Positions 17,080 through 26,355 of a DNA stretch of 64,000 nucleotides are shown one piece after another. A program made the position numbers and the translations under genes. The notes below the pieces were generated by a model. The model had not been told where the DNA came from. It saw only the letters and a list, made by a program, of their open reading frames with translations, and made no database searches. Source of the DNA: Candidatus Brocadia sinica JPN1 (lineage in GTDB: Bacteria > Planctomycetota > Brocadiia > Brocadiales > Brocadiaceae); contig NZ_BAFN01000001.1 in the NCBI RefSeq assembly GCF_000949635.1, positions 1,240,001 to 1,304,000 on the forward strand, in the 5' to 3' direction. Position 1 is the stretch's first letter. The number at the start of each line of letters is the position of its first letter.

Positions 17080-19157
17080 CTTAAGGCCTCAATGATTTTG
17101 GGTACGATCTCCTCTGCATTCCCGATGATATAGTAATCTGAGTGCTTGAATATGGGTGCCTGTGGATCGGAATTGACGGCCACAATTATGCCGGCATTTT
17201 CAATACCGATTAAGTGCTGAATGGCACCTGAAATTCCAAGAGCAATGTACAGCTTGGGACTAACAGCGGTTCCCGTTTGCCCGACCTGATGGATACGGTC
17301 AATAAATCCATGCTCTACGGCTGCCCGGGACGCCCCACGCTCGACCTGACAATGAAGTTTTTCCTGCAGCGCTATGGACAAATCACTCACAAGCTTATTA
17401 TAAGTATCTCTATTCCTCAGGCCCTTGCCACCCGACACAATTACATCCGCGGTAGTAAGTTTTGCACTTCCACCACTCAATTCTGTACTGACAATATCAA
17501 AATCAATATCCGATTCCGAAAGGGCAGCCCTGTGCTCTATAATATTCCCCTTTCTCGAAGGTTCCGGTTTCATTCTTTTCATGACCCCCGGCCTGGCTGT
17601 TGCCATTTGTATTTGTGAATTTATGGTGCATATGGTAGCCATGACGTTACCGCCCAATGCCGGACGGGTCTGCATCAATATTGCAATAGCGCCTCGCCTT
17701 GTATTATCTCTGATGTCTAATCCAGTACAATCTGCTGTCAATCCGCAACCGAGGCGATAAGCAACCATGGGCGCCAGGACTCTTCCCTGAGGAGTAGCGC
17801 CAAATAAGACAATCTGTGGATTGTGTTTTTCTATCACCTCGGCAATAACTTTTCTATACGGCACAGGCCTGAATTCCTTCAGGAGTTCATCTTCAATTAC
17901 ATGAACATCATCAGCGCCAGCGGCAACGAGTCCATCCGACATATGCCTGCATGTATGTCCCGCAATCACAGCGCCAACCTTTACCTGTAAAGATTTTGCC
18001 AGGCTATTGGCCTTACCAAGGAGTTCTGATGTAACATCAATCGTCTTTTCACCATCATGTTCCGCAATTACCCAAACATCGCCCGCGTAAGCCGGTTGCG
18101 TAATCTTGTATCCTTCAAACATTTCCAGGATCATCCGTTTGGGCGTTTTTTCGCCAAGAAGCTCTTGAATCTTATCGACCAGCGACTCATGAAGCTGATG
18201 TACATCGATTACTCCCAGCTTGGAAAGCGCTTGTGCAACTTTTTTAAATAATGTCATTTCCTTATCAGTAAATTCATAATCGCGGTTAAATGGGTCGCCC
18301 GCTCTTTTTGACGGAAGTACATAATCTGTCCCTTCTGTTTCAAAAGCACTATGGAAACCGCCTTTTTTATAATCCATCATTAATTCAGTAACAAATTCAT
18401 CAATAGTAAAAATCTGTTTATTTTTCCTGGCGCTCTTTGGCGGCGGAAAGACCCTTATCACACGTGTCTTTGAGCCATTGGCGCCGAATAAAGTGGGTTT
18501 TATATCCTCGGCAGACCAATTAGTAACGGTAAATTTGTTGGCCCATCGCGACCTCTGAAATGATGCAAACAACGGATATTCATAATTGGCAATCGTTATC
18601 ACGTAAGGGAATGTTTTAGGGATTACCCACTGATTACCACCAGCAACGATTTTCTTAATCCGGAACTTATCGTCAATGAATTCTACATCCGTGGCATATG
18701 CAATACAGGGTATCTGCAATTCCTCAGCTACCTGTGGTGGAACCTGTGCGGTATCGCCATCAACCGATTGCATTCCTGCTATCACTGCATAATCATCATT
18801 GCCGCTAAACATGTCCCTCACGATCCGTCGTATTGCATAGGCCAATGGATTAGCCGTCGCAGGGGTATCCGCCCCTCCTAGCGCCTTATCGGTAAGAAGC
18901 ACCGCAGAGTCGGCACACCTGGTCAATGAATATATCAAGATATCTTTTGCCATGGGCGGACCCATGGTGAGACAAACAATCTTTCCTGGTGAAATCTGTC
19001 TCATCTTGCTGGCAAACGCCAGTGCATCTGTATCAAGTTTGTTGATAACGCTGGGCAAAACGCCACGTTTAAGGGTGCCGGTTTCAGGATCTAAGGCATT
19101 GCCGGTAATTTGGGTTACGTCGGGAACCTGTTTGACGAGAACAATATAATTACTCAT
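17076..19157 (-). CDS. Fused electron transfer flavoprotein, EtfB-EtfA
   Basis: About 693 residues from ATG 19157. Residues 1-260 match the ETF beta subunit (LVKQVPDVTQI at the start and a GMQSVDGDTAQVP signature). A linker of roughly 110 residues follows. Residues about 365-690 match the alpha subunit, including the C-terminal FAD signature GQTGTAVSPKLYIALGISGA. Normally these are two proteins; here they are one polypeptide, immediately followed by ETF-QO. The electron donor dehydrogenase is not in the window. Confidence 0.9.
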   Translation of the reverse strand: MSNYIVLVKQVPDVTQITGNALDPETGTLKRGVLPSVINKLDTDALAFASKMRQISPGKIVCLTMGPPMAKDILIYSLTRCADSAVLLTDKALGGADTPATANPLAYAIRRIVRDMFSGNDDYAVIAGMQSVDGDTAQVPPQVAEELQIPCIAYATDVEFIDDKFRIKKIVAGGNQWVIPKTFPYVITIANYEYPLFASFQRSRWANKFTVTNWSAEDIKPTLFGANGSKTRVIRVFPPPKSARKNKQIFTIDEFVTELMMDYKKGGFHSAFETEGTDYVLPSKRAGDPFNRDYEFTDKEMTLFKKVAQALSKLGVIDVHQLHESLVDKIQELLGEKTPKRMILEMFEGYKITQPAYAGDVWVIAEHDGEKTIDVTSELLGKANSLAKSLQVKVGAVIAGHTCRHMSDGLVAAGADDVHVIEDELLKEFRPVPYRKVIAEVIEKHNPQIVLFGATPQGRVLAPMVAYRLGCGLTADCTGLDIRDNTRRGAIAILMQTRPALGGNVMATICTINSQIQMATARPGVMKRMKPEPSRKGNIIEHRAALSESDIDFDIVSTELSGGSAKLTTADVIVSGGKGLRNRDTYNKLVSDLSIALQEKLHCQVERGASRAAVEHGFIDRIHQVGQTGTAVSPKLYIALGISGAIQHLIGIENAGIIVAVNSDPQAPIFKHSDYYIIGNAEEIVPKIIEALR

Positions 19158-19263
19158 AACGTACAAAAAAATAGATTCTTCTTAAGAGATATACATACAT
19201 ACTTATTTACTGTAAAATTCTTATTAAGGATAACAAATTATTTGAAAAGGAGTCAAGTTTTAG

Positions 19264-20608
19264 GTGAAAAGATAATGAATTAGAAAAGACCCTATGGGCT
19301 GCGGCTGATAAGCTCCGCAACAATATGGACGCAGCCGAGTATAAGCATGTTGTGCTTGATTTGATTTTTTGAAATACATTTCCGATGCCTTTCATGATCT
19401 CTATGAAAAATTGAAGGCCGGAGAAGGTGAATTTGAAGGCGCTGATCCGGAAGATAAAGACGAGTACCTTGCCCATAATATCTTCTTTGTCCCTGAGAAA
19501 GCGCGCTGGCAGTATCTCCAGGATAAGGCAAAAAAACCGGAGATAGGAAAGCTCGTTGATGACGCAATGGATTCCATAGAAAGGCTTAACAGTACTTTAA
19601 AAGGGATTTTGCCAAAAATCTACGCAGACCCCGAATTGAATAAACAACGGCTGGGAGAACTTATTGATCTTATCGGCACTATTGGATTCAACCAAAGTGG
19701 GCATAAGGCAAAGGATTTACTTGGCAGGGTGTATGAATATTTTCTCGGCCAGTTTGCCGATGCCGAAGGGAAAAAAGGGGGTCAATTTTACACACCCGCC
19801 TGCATCGTAAAACTCCTTGTGGAAATGCTTGAACCGTATAAAGGCCGTGTCTATGACGGGTGCTGCGGTTCCGGCGGGATGTTTGTTCAGAGTGAAAAAT
19901 TTATTGAGGAACATGGCGGGCGTATCGGCGATATATCCATATTCGGGCAAGAGTCAAACCCAACAACACTACGCCTTGCCAAGATGAATCTCGCCATTCG
20001 CGGTATTGATGCAAAGATTGAGTCCGGAGACACGTTTCTCCATGACAAACATCCTGATTATTTGAAGGCAGATTTTATCCTCGCCAATCCTCCCTTTAAT
20101 GTGAGCGACTGGAGCGGTGAGCAGCTTCGAGATGATAAAAGGTGGAAATATGGCGTGCCGCCGGCGGGCAATGCCAATTATGCCTGGCTTCAACACTTTG
20201 TGCATAAATTAAGCCCCAACGGCACTGCCGGAATAGTTTTGGCGAACGGAAGTATGAACTCAAACTCCGGCGGTGAAGGAGAAATCCGTCAAAACATGAT
20301 TGAGGCTGGTCTTATTGACTGCATGGTCGCCCTGCCTGCCCAGCTTTTTTATAATACCATGATTCCCGCATGCCTGTGGTTTTTGGCGCGCAATAAGGCG
20401 AATGGAAAATTTCGCAATCGCTCAAATGAAATTCTCTTTATTGATGCCCGGACGATATGTAGGTACTGAGACAGAAGAAGTTGACGGCGTGCCGTTTAAA
20501 GAGAAGATGAACGCGTTGACTTCAAAATTGGCAGAACAATTTGCAAAAGGTGCCGAATTGGAAAGAGAGATAAAAAAGAATCTCAAAGGGATAGGGTATG
20601 AAATTTAA
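19264..20608 (+). pseudogene. hsdM: Broken type I restriction methyltransferase subunit HsdM
   Basis: HsdM sequence starts at [19 protein letters not shown] (about 19280) but needs a one-base shift in a T run near 19370 to join [12 protein letters not shown] possible GTG start at 19264 needs another shift in an A run. The methylase core is readable: [16 protein letters not shown] and the catalytic NPPF in [12 protein letters not shown]. After LFIDAR (20455) the frame runs into PGRYVGTE, so the roughly 60-70 residues that normally lie between those motifs are gone. Both joined segments share the bases GCCCGG, suggesting a microhomology deletion. The C-terminal LAEQFAKGAELEREIKKN remains. Confidence 0.85.
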
Positions 20609-20649
20609 TCTTAGTGGCATCTGTTTTATAGTAAGAGCAGCGCAATTAT

Positions 20650-20727
20650 CCAACAACCTGTTGGACAACTTACAGAACAGCGTGTTTCGTAATTACCAGC
20701 ACGCAAAATTAGCCAACAGCTTGTTGG
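20650..20727. repeat. Two CCAACA-N3-TGTTGG inverted repeats upstream of the toxin-antitoxin pair
   Basis: The two 15-bp palindromes lie at 20650-20664 and 20713-20727, 63 bases apart, in the spacer ahead of the DUF104 gene. A related hairpin with a perfect 10-bp stem and GGCTT loop sits after the toxin gene at 21489-21513. They could be operators, or members of a small dispersed hairpin family. Confidence 0.55.
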
Positions 20728-20847
20728 ACAAATTAAGTAAAAGGTCACTTTACGTTTTATCATAGATATTTACATTTCATCTGGTGTACAATTTAATTAA
20801 TACTCATTAGTACATAAAAGCATTAAAGGTAAAAGGAGTGTTAAGAA

Positions 20848-21078
20848 ATGACAAAAACTATCCAGGCAGTATTTGAACATGGTGTATTAAGACCATTAGA
20901 ACCAATTGAGGGAATAAGGGAAAATACAGAGGTTGAAATAACTATTGCTTTTAAGCAAAAGGAGGTGTCTCCTATCCTAAGATTTGCTGGGATATTAAGT
21001 GAAGAAGAGGCAAACAGGATGCTAAAAGTAGTGGAAGAGGAATTTGAAAGGGTAAATCCGGATGAATGGAAGGATTAG
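20848..21078 (+). CDS. DUF104 family antitoxin
   Basis: A 76-residue protein beginning MTKTIQAVFEHGVLRPLEPI, the hallmark of the DUF104 (AF2212-like) antitoxin family. It has an acidic C-terminus that likely binds the toxin. The AAAGGAG ribosome site is well placed. It overlaps the downstream PIN toxin gene by 17 bases, the standard antitoxin-first arrangement. It probably neutralises the toxin and represses its own promoter. Confidence 0.85.
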   Translation: MTKTIQAVFEHGVLRPLEPIEGIRENTEVEITIAFKQKEVSPILRFAGILSEEEANRMLKVVEEEFERVNPDEWKD

Positions 21079-21451
21079 CCTTGATACAAATATTGTAATA
21101 CGGTTATTTAAAAATGATCCTGAAATTACTAGGACGCTTGCTGTCGTATCAACCCTTTGTCTTCCGGTGCCTGTAATAGCCGAAATCCTCTTTACTACCA
21201 GAAACTCGTCCCGCCAAAAAGAAAACCTGAAAATCTACAATGAATTTATTGATGTCTGCGATGTGTTAAATATTACACGGAAAACAGCTAATCACTATAG
21301 TTCCATAAGACTAGAATTAAAGCAGAAAGGCCGTCCTATTCCTGAAAATGATTTATGGATTGCATCAATCTGTAGAGAACACAATTTACCTCTTCTTACA
21401 GGAGATGCACATTTTGATAATATAAACGATTTAAGGGTAATTAAATTATAG
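21062..21451 (+). CDS. PIN-domain ribonuclease toxin (VapC-like)
   Basis: A 129-residue PIN-domain protein. The acidic metal-binding residues are visible: D in ISLDTNIVI near residue 8, E in the VIAEIL region near residue 40, D in PENDLWIA near 100, and D in TGDAHFD near 118. All look intact, so the toxin is probably functional. It is translationally coupled to the DUF104 antitoxin. The pair sits between hsdM and hsdS, where accessory toxin-antitoxin genes are common. Confidence 0.85.
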   Translation: MNGRISLDTNIVIRLFKNDPEITRTLAVVSTLCLPVPVIAEILFTTRNSSRQKENLKIYNEFIDVCDVLNITRKTANHYSSIRLELKQKGRPIPENDLWIASICREHNLPLLTGDAHFDNINDLRVIKL

Positions 21452-21580
21452 CGAAATGACGATGAGTGATTTGACTTTTTACAGCAATTTTTTGCAACGG
21501 CTTGTTGCAAAAACTACGGACAGTACTCAAAAGAAGAAATGAATTTTGACAATACGGTGCGTATTTGAAGGGGTTTGAGT

Positions 21581-22396
21581 ATGGGTTGTGAAGGTTGGAA
21601 AAAATATATATTTTCTGAGTTTGTTCAAATAAATCCCTCTGTAAGGCTTGAGAGCACAAGAGAATATTCGTTTGTGGAAATGAGAGATTTGAATGAAAGA
21701 AGCAAATTTGTTTATCCTTCAACAAAACGGAAATTGTCTGGTGGTGCTAAATTTCAAAATGGCGATACTTTGTTTGCAAGAATTACCCCTTGCCTAGAGA
21801 ATGGAAAAATATGTCAAGTAAAAGGACTAGAAAGTGGTGTTGGATTTGGTTCTACTGAGTTTTTAGTTTTCCGTAGTAAAGAAGGTGTCTCTGATAGTGA
21901 TTTTGTTTTTTATCTATCACGATATACAGAAGTAAGGCGGTTTGCAGAACAAAATATGCTTGGTACCTCTGGAAGACAGAGAGTTACTTGGGATACTTTT
22001 GACAACTTAGAGCTTGAACTTCCACCTCTTCCTACCCAACGCCGCATTGCTTCTATCCTTTCCGCGCTTGACAACAAAATCGAACTCAACCTTCAGACGA
22101 ATCAGACGTTGGAGGCAATTGCCCAGGCGATATACAAGGAGTGGTTTGTGGATTTCCGCTTCCCCCATTCCCCTCTTGAGGGGTACCCGAAGGGTGGGGT
22201 GGATTCCTCTCTTCATCCATACATGAATGGCGAGGTAAATTCCTTGCAGACAACGCCAACCTCTCTCGCACCATGGCAAAAAAACTCACTTTTCCCGTTC
22301 TGGACTTTGCCAAAAAAACCGCACATTGCAAGAGCGGGCAAAAGAACTGAGAAAACAAGGAATTTTATCAGAAGTTGTATTTTGGAAAACTTTTAA
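21581..22396 (+). pseudogene. hsdS: N-terminal half of type I specificity subunit HsdS, interrupted
   Basis: From ATG 21581, which follows AAGGGG, residues 1-about 195 are an HsdS first target-recognition domain. It ends with the central conserved helix (LPPLPTQRRIASILSALDNKI, then AIYKEWFVDFRFP). The frame then enters an inserted element and reads about 75 residues of out-of-frame sequence to a stop at 22396. The normal linker to the second recognition domain is replaced by the element. The half-subunit could still be made and dimerise, but loss of function is more likely given the damaged hsdM. Confidence 0.8.
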
Positions 22397-22703
22397 AGAC
22401 AAAAAAAAGCTTGGTTGGGATATCGATAGACAAGTTATTATTGGCAATTTTATTGTAGATTTTTTCATTCCGGAACTTGGACTTGTATTTGAGATTGACG
22501 GCTCAAGCCATAACGATAAACAGGAATATGACCAGGAACGCGATGCCTTTTTATCTTCATTACAATTAAAAGTTGTCAGGATTTCTGGCAAAGATGTGCT
22601 TGGGAATATTGGAGGCGTTTGGAGTTTTGTGACAAGGTCGATCAAAGAGAGAGTTGAAGAGTTGAGTCCACCCCGCCCTTCGGGCACCCCTCAAGAGGGG
22701 AAT
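22167..22703. mobile_element. 537-bp element with 40-bp inverted repeats carrying a DUF559 nuclease
   Basis: The ends are 40-bp inverted repeats (22167-22206 and 22664-22703) with 37 of 40 positions identical. Each end contains a short hairpin of its own (CCCCTCTTGAGGGG). Between them lies a DUF559 gene. The element sits exactly in the linker between the two HsdS halves, where uninterrupted HsdS proteins read FxFP, a short linker, then SELGxIPKGW. No transposase is encoded. No clear target duplication was found. Confidence 0.75.
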
Positions 22704-23354
22704 AAATGCGAAATGCAGGACAGTGAACTTGGCCCTATTCCGAAGGGGTGGAGAGTTGTTACATTTGAAGACGAGTTGGAAGCAGAAAGAGGGTTGAGTT
22801 ATAAGGGCAGGGGATTGGCAACAAGTGATGCGGTGCCAATGCATAACTTGAATTCGGTTTACGAAGGTGGTGGCTACAAATTCGAGGGCATTAAGTATTA
22901 CTCGGGTGAATACAAGGAAAAGCACATTGTTCAACCAGGGGATTTGATTATTGCAAATACAGAGCAAGGGCATAAATACTTGTTGATAGGATATCCCGCA
23001 ATCGTTCCTTATGTGTTTGGAGACGTTGGGATTTATAGCCATCATATTTATCGGTTAAGACCAAAACCACATTCTTATTTAACATCGGACTTTTTGTATC
23101 AATTACTCTTGCGACTGGAAATTAGAAAGCAAGTTGTTGGCTTTGCAAACGGCACAACTGTAAATATGCTTAAGATTGAAGGATTGCAAAAGCCAAAATT
23201 CGTCTTGCCACCAAGATATCTGGTCTCGAAATTTTCTGATTTAGCTGCAAGTATTCGATTAAGGCAAGAAGAAAACATCAAACAATCCACCACCCTTTCC
23301 GCCGTCCGTGATGCGTTATTACCAAAATTGATGAGTGGCGAGATAGGAGTATGA
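22326..23354 (+). CDS. DUF559 (VSR-like) nuclease fused in frame to the C-terminal half of HsdS
   Basis: The first 115 residues are a DUF559 domain: RAKELRKQGILSEVVFWK, then IVDFFIPELGLVFEIDGSSH with the PD-(D/E)xK-type acidic residues, then a DxxRDAFL segment. The frame passes through the right inverted repeat (PPRPSGTPQEG) into SELGPIPKGWRV, the standard start of an HsdS second recognition domain. It ends with the conserved LSAVRDALLPKLMSG. The nuclease probably once began at ATG 22273 (MAKKLTFPVLDFAKK). One missing A in the A run near 22312-22318 would explain the broken link to LQERAKEL. Whether TTG 22326 is used is unknown. Confidence 0.75.
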   Translation: MQERAKELRKQGILSEVVFWKTFKDKKKLGWDIDRQVIIGNFIVDFFIPELGLVFEIDGSSHNDKQEYDQERDAFLSSLQLKVVRISGKDVLGNIGGVWSFVTRSIKERVEELSPPRPSGTPQEGNKCEMQDSELGPIPKGWRVVTFEDELEAERGLSYKGRGLATSDAVPMHNLNSVYEGGGYKFEGIKYYSGEYKEKHIVQPGDLIIANTEQGHKYLLIGYPAIVPYVFGDVGIYSHHIYRLRPKPHSYLTSDFLYQLLLRLEIRKQVVGFANGTTVNMLKIEGLQKPKFVLPPRYLVSKFSDLAASIRLRQEENIKQSTTLSAVRDALLPKLMSGEIGV

Positions 23355-23447
23355 GTAATGAAATAAAATACGAACAGAAAAAACCTTTGACCATCTGCAG
23401 ACTCGTTTTGAATTAGTGAAAGAGGAACTTATACGATTGGCGGCGCC

Positions 23448-24460
23448 ATGAATTCCAAAAATAGAAATAATGAAATTGTTCTTTATACCTCTGAAAAGGG
23501 CAATGTCTGTGTTGAAGTCCTTTTTCAGAATGAAAACTTTTGGTTAACCCAAAAGGCTATGGCAGAACTTTTCGGCGTTGAAATTCCTGCTATAAGCAAG
23601 CACCTTGCCAACATTTATGAAAGTAACGAGCTTTCTCAGGAAGCAACTCTTTCCATTTTGGAAACAGTTCGGGATGAAGGCTCCCGCAAGGTCAGACGTA
23701 AACTGGAATATTACAATCTTGATGCCATTATTGCGGTGGGTTACAGAGTTAATAGTTATCAGGCAACTCAGTTCCGTATCTGGGCAACCAAAACTCTCAA
23801 AGAATTTATAATTAAAGGTTTTGTCCTTGACGACGAAAGGCTCAAACAAGGCAACGTTTTGGGAAAGATTATTTCGATGAACTCCTGGAACGTATTCGCG
23901 AAATCCGGGCAAGTGAACGCCGATTCTATCAGAAAATTACAGATATTTACGCCCTTTCAGTTGATTACGATAAAAATTCTCCGATTACTAAAGATTTTTT
24001 TGCAACGGTTCAGAATAAACTGCATTGGGCGATAACAGGCAAAACCGCGGCGGAGATTATTTATACAAATGCGGATGCGACAAAATTGTATATGGAATTA
24101 ACCCACTGGAAGCAATCTCCTGAAGGAAAGATACTCAAATCAGATGTTAGCATTGCCAAGAATTATTTAAGCGAACAACATATTAAGGAACTCAACCGGA
24201 TTGTTTCTGCCTACTTAGATTTGGCGGAGAACCGGGCGCAGCGGCAGATAGTAATGAAGATGACGGACTGGATTCAGTTTTTACATAATTTTCTGGAATT
24301 ATCCAATTATCCGATCCTGGAAGATAAAGGCAAAATTAGTATGTTAGAAGCTAAGTTGAAAGCAGAACAAGAGTACGAAGTTTACCGAAAAATTCAGGAT
24401 AAAAATTACATCTCTGATTTTGATCGGGAAATAAAAAAGATTGAAGGGAAAAATGAGTAA
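23448..24460 (+). pseudogene. RhuM-family protein, frameshifted
   Basis: The N-terminal frame (23448-about 23855) has the RhuM start, with VLFQNENFWLTQKAMAELF and RKVRRKLEYYNLDAIIAVGY. Around 23858 one base is missing (GGCAACGTTTTGGG instead of a codon run giving NRFGKDYF), and the homology continues in another frame: DELLERIREIRASER, then HWAITGKTAAEIIYTNADA, to the stop at 24460. The family is often found inside type I restriction loci; its molecular role is unclear. No hsdR follows, only an insertion sequence. The 95-bp gap after hsdS holds only short fragments. Confidence 0.8.
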
Positions 24461-24589
24461 TTCATTTTACGAGTCAGTCATCATGCCGCTCTAGCGGCGC
24501 CCTGAAACCATGAAAATGTGTCTAGTTGAATAACCGTTTTTGTTGTATTATACTCCTTTTTTATTTTGCAGCGGAATAAAGTCGATTTT

Positions 24590-24756
24590 TCAGTGGAGCG
24601 TAGAGCCCGAGAGTGAGTCTGACTTGGACATTGCGTGGAACCAGAAACTGTAGCCAGACGTGACAGGAATTCTTTGGTAAAGCAAAGAGCACGCGAACCA
24701 GAATCAAAACGAAAGCAATGTCTTCCGTTGTGCGTAACAAAAGAAAGGAGGTTGTG
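24590..24756 (+). ncRNA. Candidate IS110 bridge RNA in the transposase leader
   Basis: About 275 noncoding bases precede the transposase start. A possible -10 (TATACT, about 24548) lies upstream, and stem-forming segments follow, for example GTCTG at 24617-24621 pairing with CAGAC at 24655-24659. IS110-group elements such as IS621 express a bridge RNA of about 180 nt from this position, which specifies target and donor. The location is a match by position; loop guides were not worked out. Confidence 0.4.
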
Positions 24757-25995
24757 ATGGATATCATTAATAAATGTTGTTGTGGGCTGGATGTCCACAA
24801 GGAAAAGGTGGTAGCGTGCCTGAGAAAGATCGGCAGTGATGGCAAGTGCCACACAGAGAAACGGACGTATTTGACCGTAACGAAGGAGTTGCTTGCGTTG
24901 TCCGACTGGATGGCCAGTGAGGGGGTAACCCATGTGGCGATGGAGTCCACCGGGGTATATTGGAAACCTATCTGGAATATCTTGGAAGGGGGATTTACTG
25001 TATTGCTGGTGAATGCAAGACACATCAAGCAGGTTCCTGGACGGAAAACAGACATGAAGGACTGCGAATGGATTGCGCAATTGCTTCAACACGGACTCTT
25101 GAATCCGAGTTTTGTGTCTTCCACGCCTATCCGGGAATTGCGTGATTTGACACGGCATCGGGCCAAAGTAATTGGAGAACGGGCTGCCGTAGCGAATCGG
25201 ATCCAAAAGACGCTGGAAGATGCCAATATTAAATTGGCATCGGTTGCGACTGACGTTATGGGGGTATCTGGCCGCACGATGTTGAAAGCGATAATATCCG
25301 GCCAGGAAGACCCGAAGGTATTGGCCAATCTTGCTCAGAGACGTTTGCGGGAAAAGATACCCCAACTGAAGCTTGCCCTCGAAGGGCGGGTGACCGGGCA
25401 TCACCGGTTTATGTTGGAAACGTTGCTTGACCAGTGGGAATACCTTGAATCTCTGGTCAAACGATTGGATGATAGAATAGAGGAAGTCATGCGCCCTTTT
25501 GAGGAATCGGTGGAGTTGTTGAAGGGCATCCCCGGTGTTGAACAACGTACCGCCGAGAATCTTATAGCCGAAATTGGCAACAATATGGCTCAGTTCCCTT
25601 CCGCTGAGCATTTGGCATCGTGGGCAGGGATGTGTCCTGGCAACAATGAAAGCGCTGGCAAAAGGAAAAGTGGCGCTACGCCAAAAGGCAACCGATGGCT
25701 TCGCAGAACCCTGAATCAATCCACCTGGGCTGCCAGCCATACCAAAAACACTTATCTCTCCGCCCAGTACCGAAGGCTTGCATCCCGACGCGGGAAGAAA
25801 CGAGCAATTGTTGCCGTTGGTCATACAATCCTTACTATAGTTTATCATATGCTGAAACACAGAGTATCATACCATGAGTTAGGAAACAATTACTTCGACC
25901 ATCTCAATTCTGAAAACTTGAAACGTTACCTTGTTAAACGTCTTGAAAAACTAGGACATAAAGTTACTTTAGAGCCTTTAAAAGAAGTCGCCTAA
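24757..25995 (+). CDS. IS110-family transposase (recombinase)
   Basis: A 412-residue protein from ATG 24757, which has an AAAGGAGG ribosome site. The N-terminal RuvC-like DEDD domain begins CCCGLDVHKEKVVACL and continues through AMESTGVYWKPI and the KTDMKDCEWIA aspartates. The C-terminal Transposase_20 region has LLKGIPGVEQRTAENLIAE, FPSAEHLASWAGMCPGNNES and SGATPKGNRWLRR with the catalytic serine region. All domains look complete, so the element may be active. It recombines circular donor and target DNA in an RNA-guided way according to recent work on the family. Confidence 0.92.
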   Translation: MDIINKCCCGLDVHKEKVVACLRKIGSDGKCHTEKRTYLTVTKELLALSDWMASEGVTHVAMESTGVYWKPIWNILEGGFTVLLVNARHIKQVPGRKTDMKDCEWIAQLLQHGLLNPSFVSSTPIRELRDLTRHRAKVIGERAAVANRIQKTLEDANIKLASVATDVMGVSGRTMLKAIISGQEDPKVLANLAQRRLREKIPQLKLALEGRVTGHHRFMLETLLDQWEYLESLVKRLDDRIEEVMRPFEESVELLKGIPGVEQRTAENLIAEIGNNMAQFPSAEHLASWAGMCPGNNESAGKRKSGATPKGNRWLRRTLNQSTWAASHTKNTYLSAQYRRLASRRGKKRAIVAVGHTILTIVYHMLKHRVSYHELGNNYFDHLNSENLKRYLVKRLEKLGHKVTLEPLKEVA

Positions 25996-26069
25996 TAATA
26001 GTCCCATCTTGTATCAACATTTATGGTTATGTAAATGTTTTATCAATAAATTTTCGAACCAGTGAAAGT

Positions 26070-26355
26070 TCATTGGTATGGGAATAACGAATTCTTAGAG
26101 CCGCTGTAACCTTGCGAAAGTTTAGATTCCGGGGACACCATACTCACGTGATTTCGCTGATAAAATGTGTCCCTTACCCATTTGATAAACGTATCGCTCC
26201 CCAGTATACTTCCTCCGACAACCTTCTCTTTTAAATCAATACCTGTCGACAAATCATTACAGGTATTCTCCCAATACAATCTTCTTCCTTCTGAAGCCCA
26301 TCGACAAAGACCTCGATAAGGCAGGCGGGCAAATATCCGGGCTGCAACGGATGTT
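26070..26355 (-). pseudogene. Possible remnant of an IS200/REP-associated transposase
   Basis: The minus strand reads ENTCNDLSTGIDLKEKVVGG, SILGSDTFIKWVRDTF and LSQGYSGSK. In a shifted frame just upstream it reads VFVDGLQKEED. This order (YREFVxxGL, xEE, GGxxLGSxxFVxxxK) is seen near the C-terminus of REP-associated tyrosine transposases. Frames are broken and the N-terminal HUH part is absent. It lies between the IS110 element and rnr. This is a resemblance only. Confidence 0.3.

Larger units (their letters stand above)
24481..26030 (+). mobile_element. IS110-family insertion sequence (approximate ends)
   Basis: It holds a long structured leader, then an IS110 transposase gene. IS110 elements have no terminal inverted repeats of the usual kind, so the ends cannot be fixed by eye. 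The left limit is placed after rhuM near a GCCGCT-CT-AGCGGC hairpin (24484-24497). The right limit is placed shortly after the transposase stop. The element is inserted at the end of the decayed type I locus. Confidence 0.65.

Noticed and set aside
23351-23447. Short coding fragments between hsdS and rhuM as a gene
   Set aside because: Only two short open stretches in different frames; too little to name, perhaps debris of another gene.
24481-25860. Long open frame on the minus strand opposite the IS110 transposase
   Set aside because: It mirrors the codon structure of the transposase gene, has no recognisable domain, and begins and ends arbitrarily; it is an antisense shadow.
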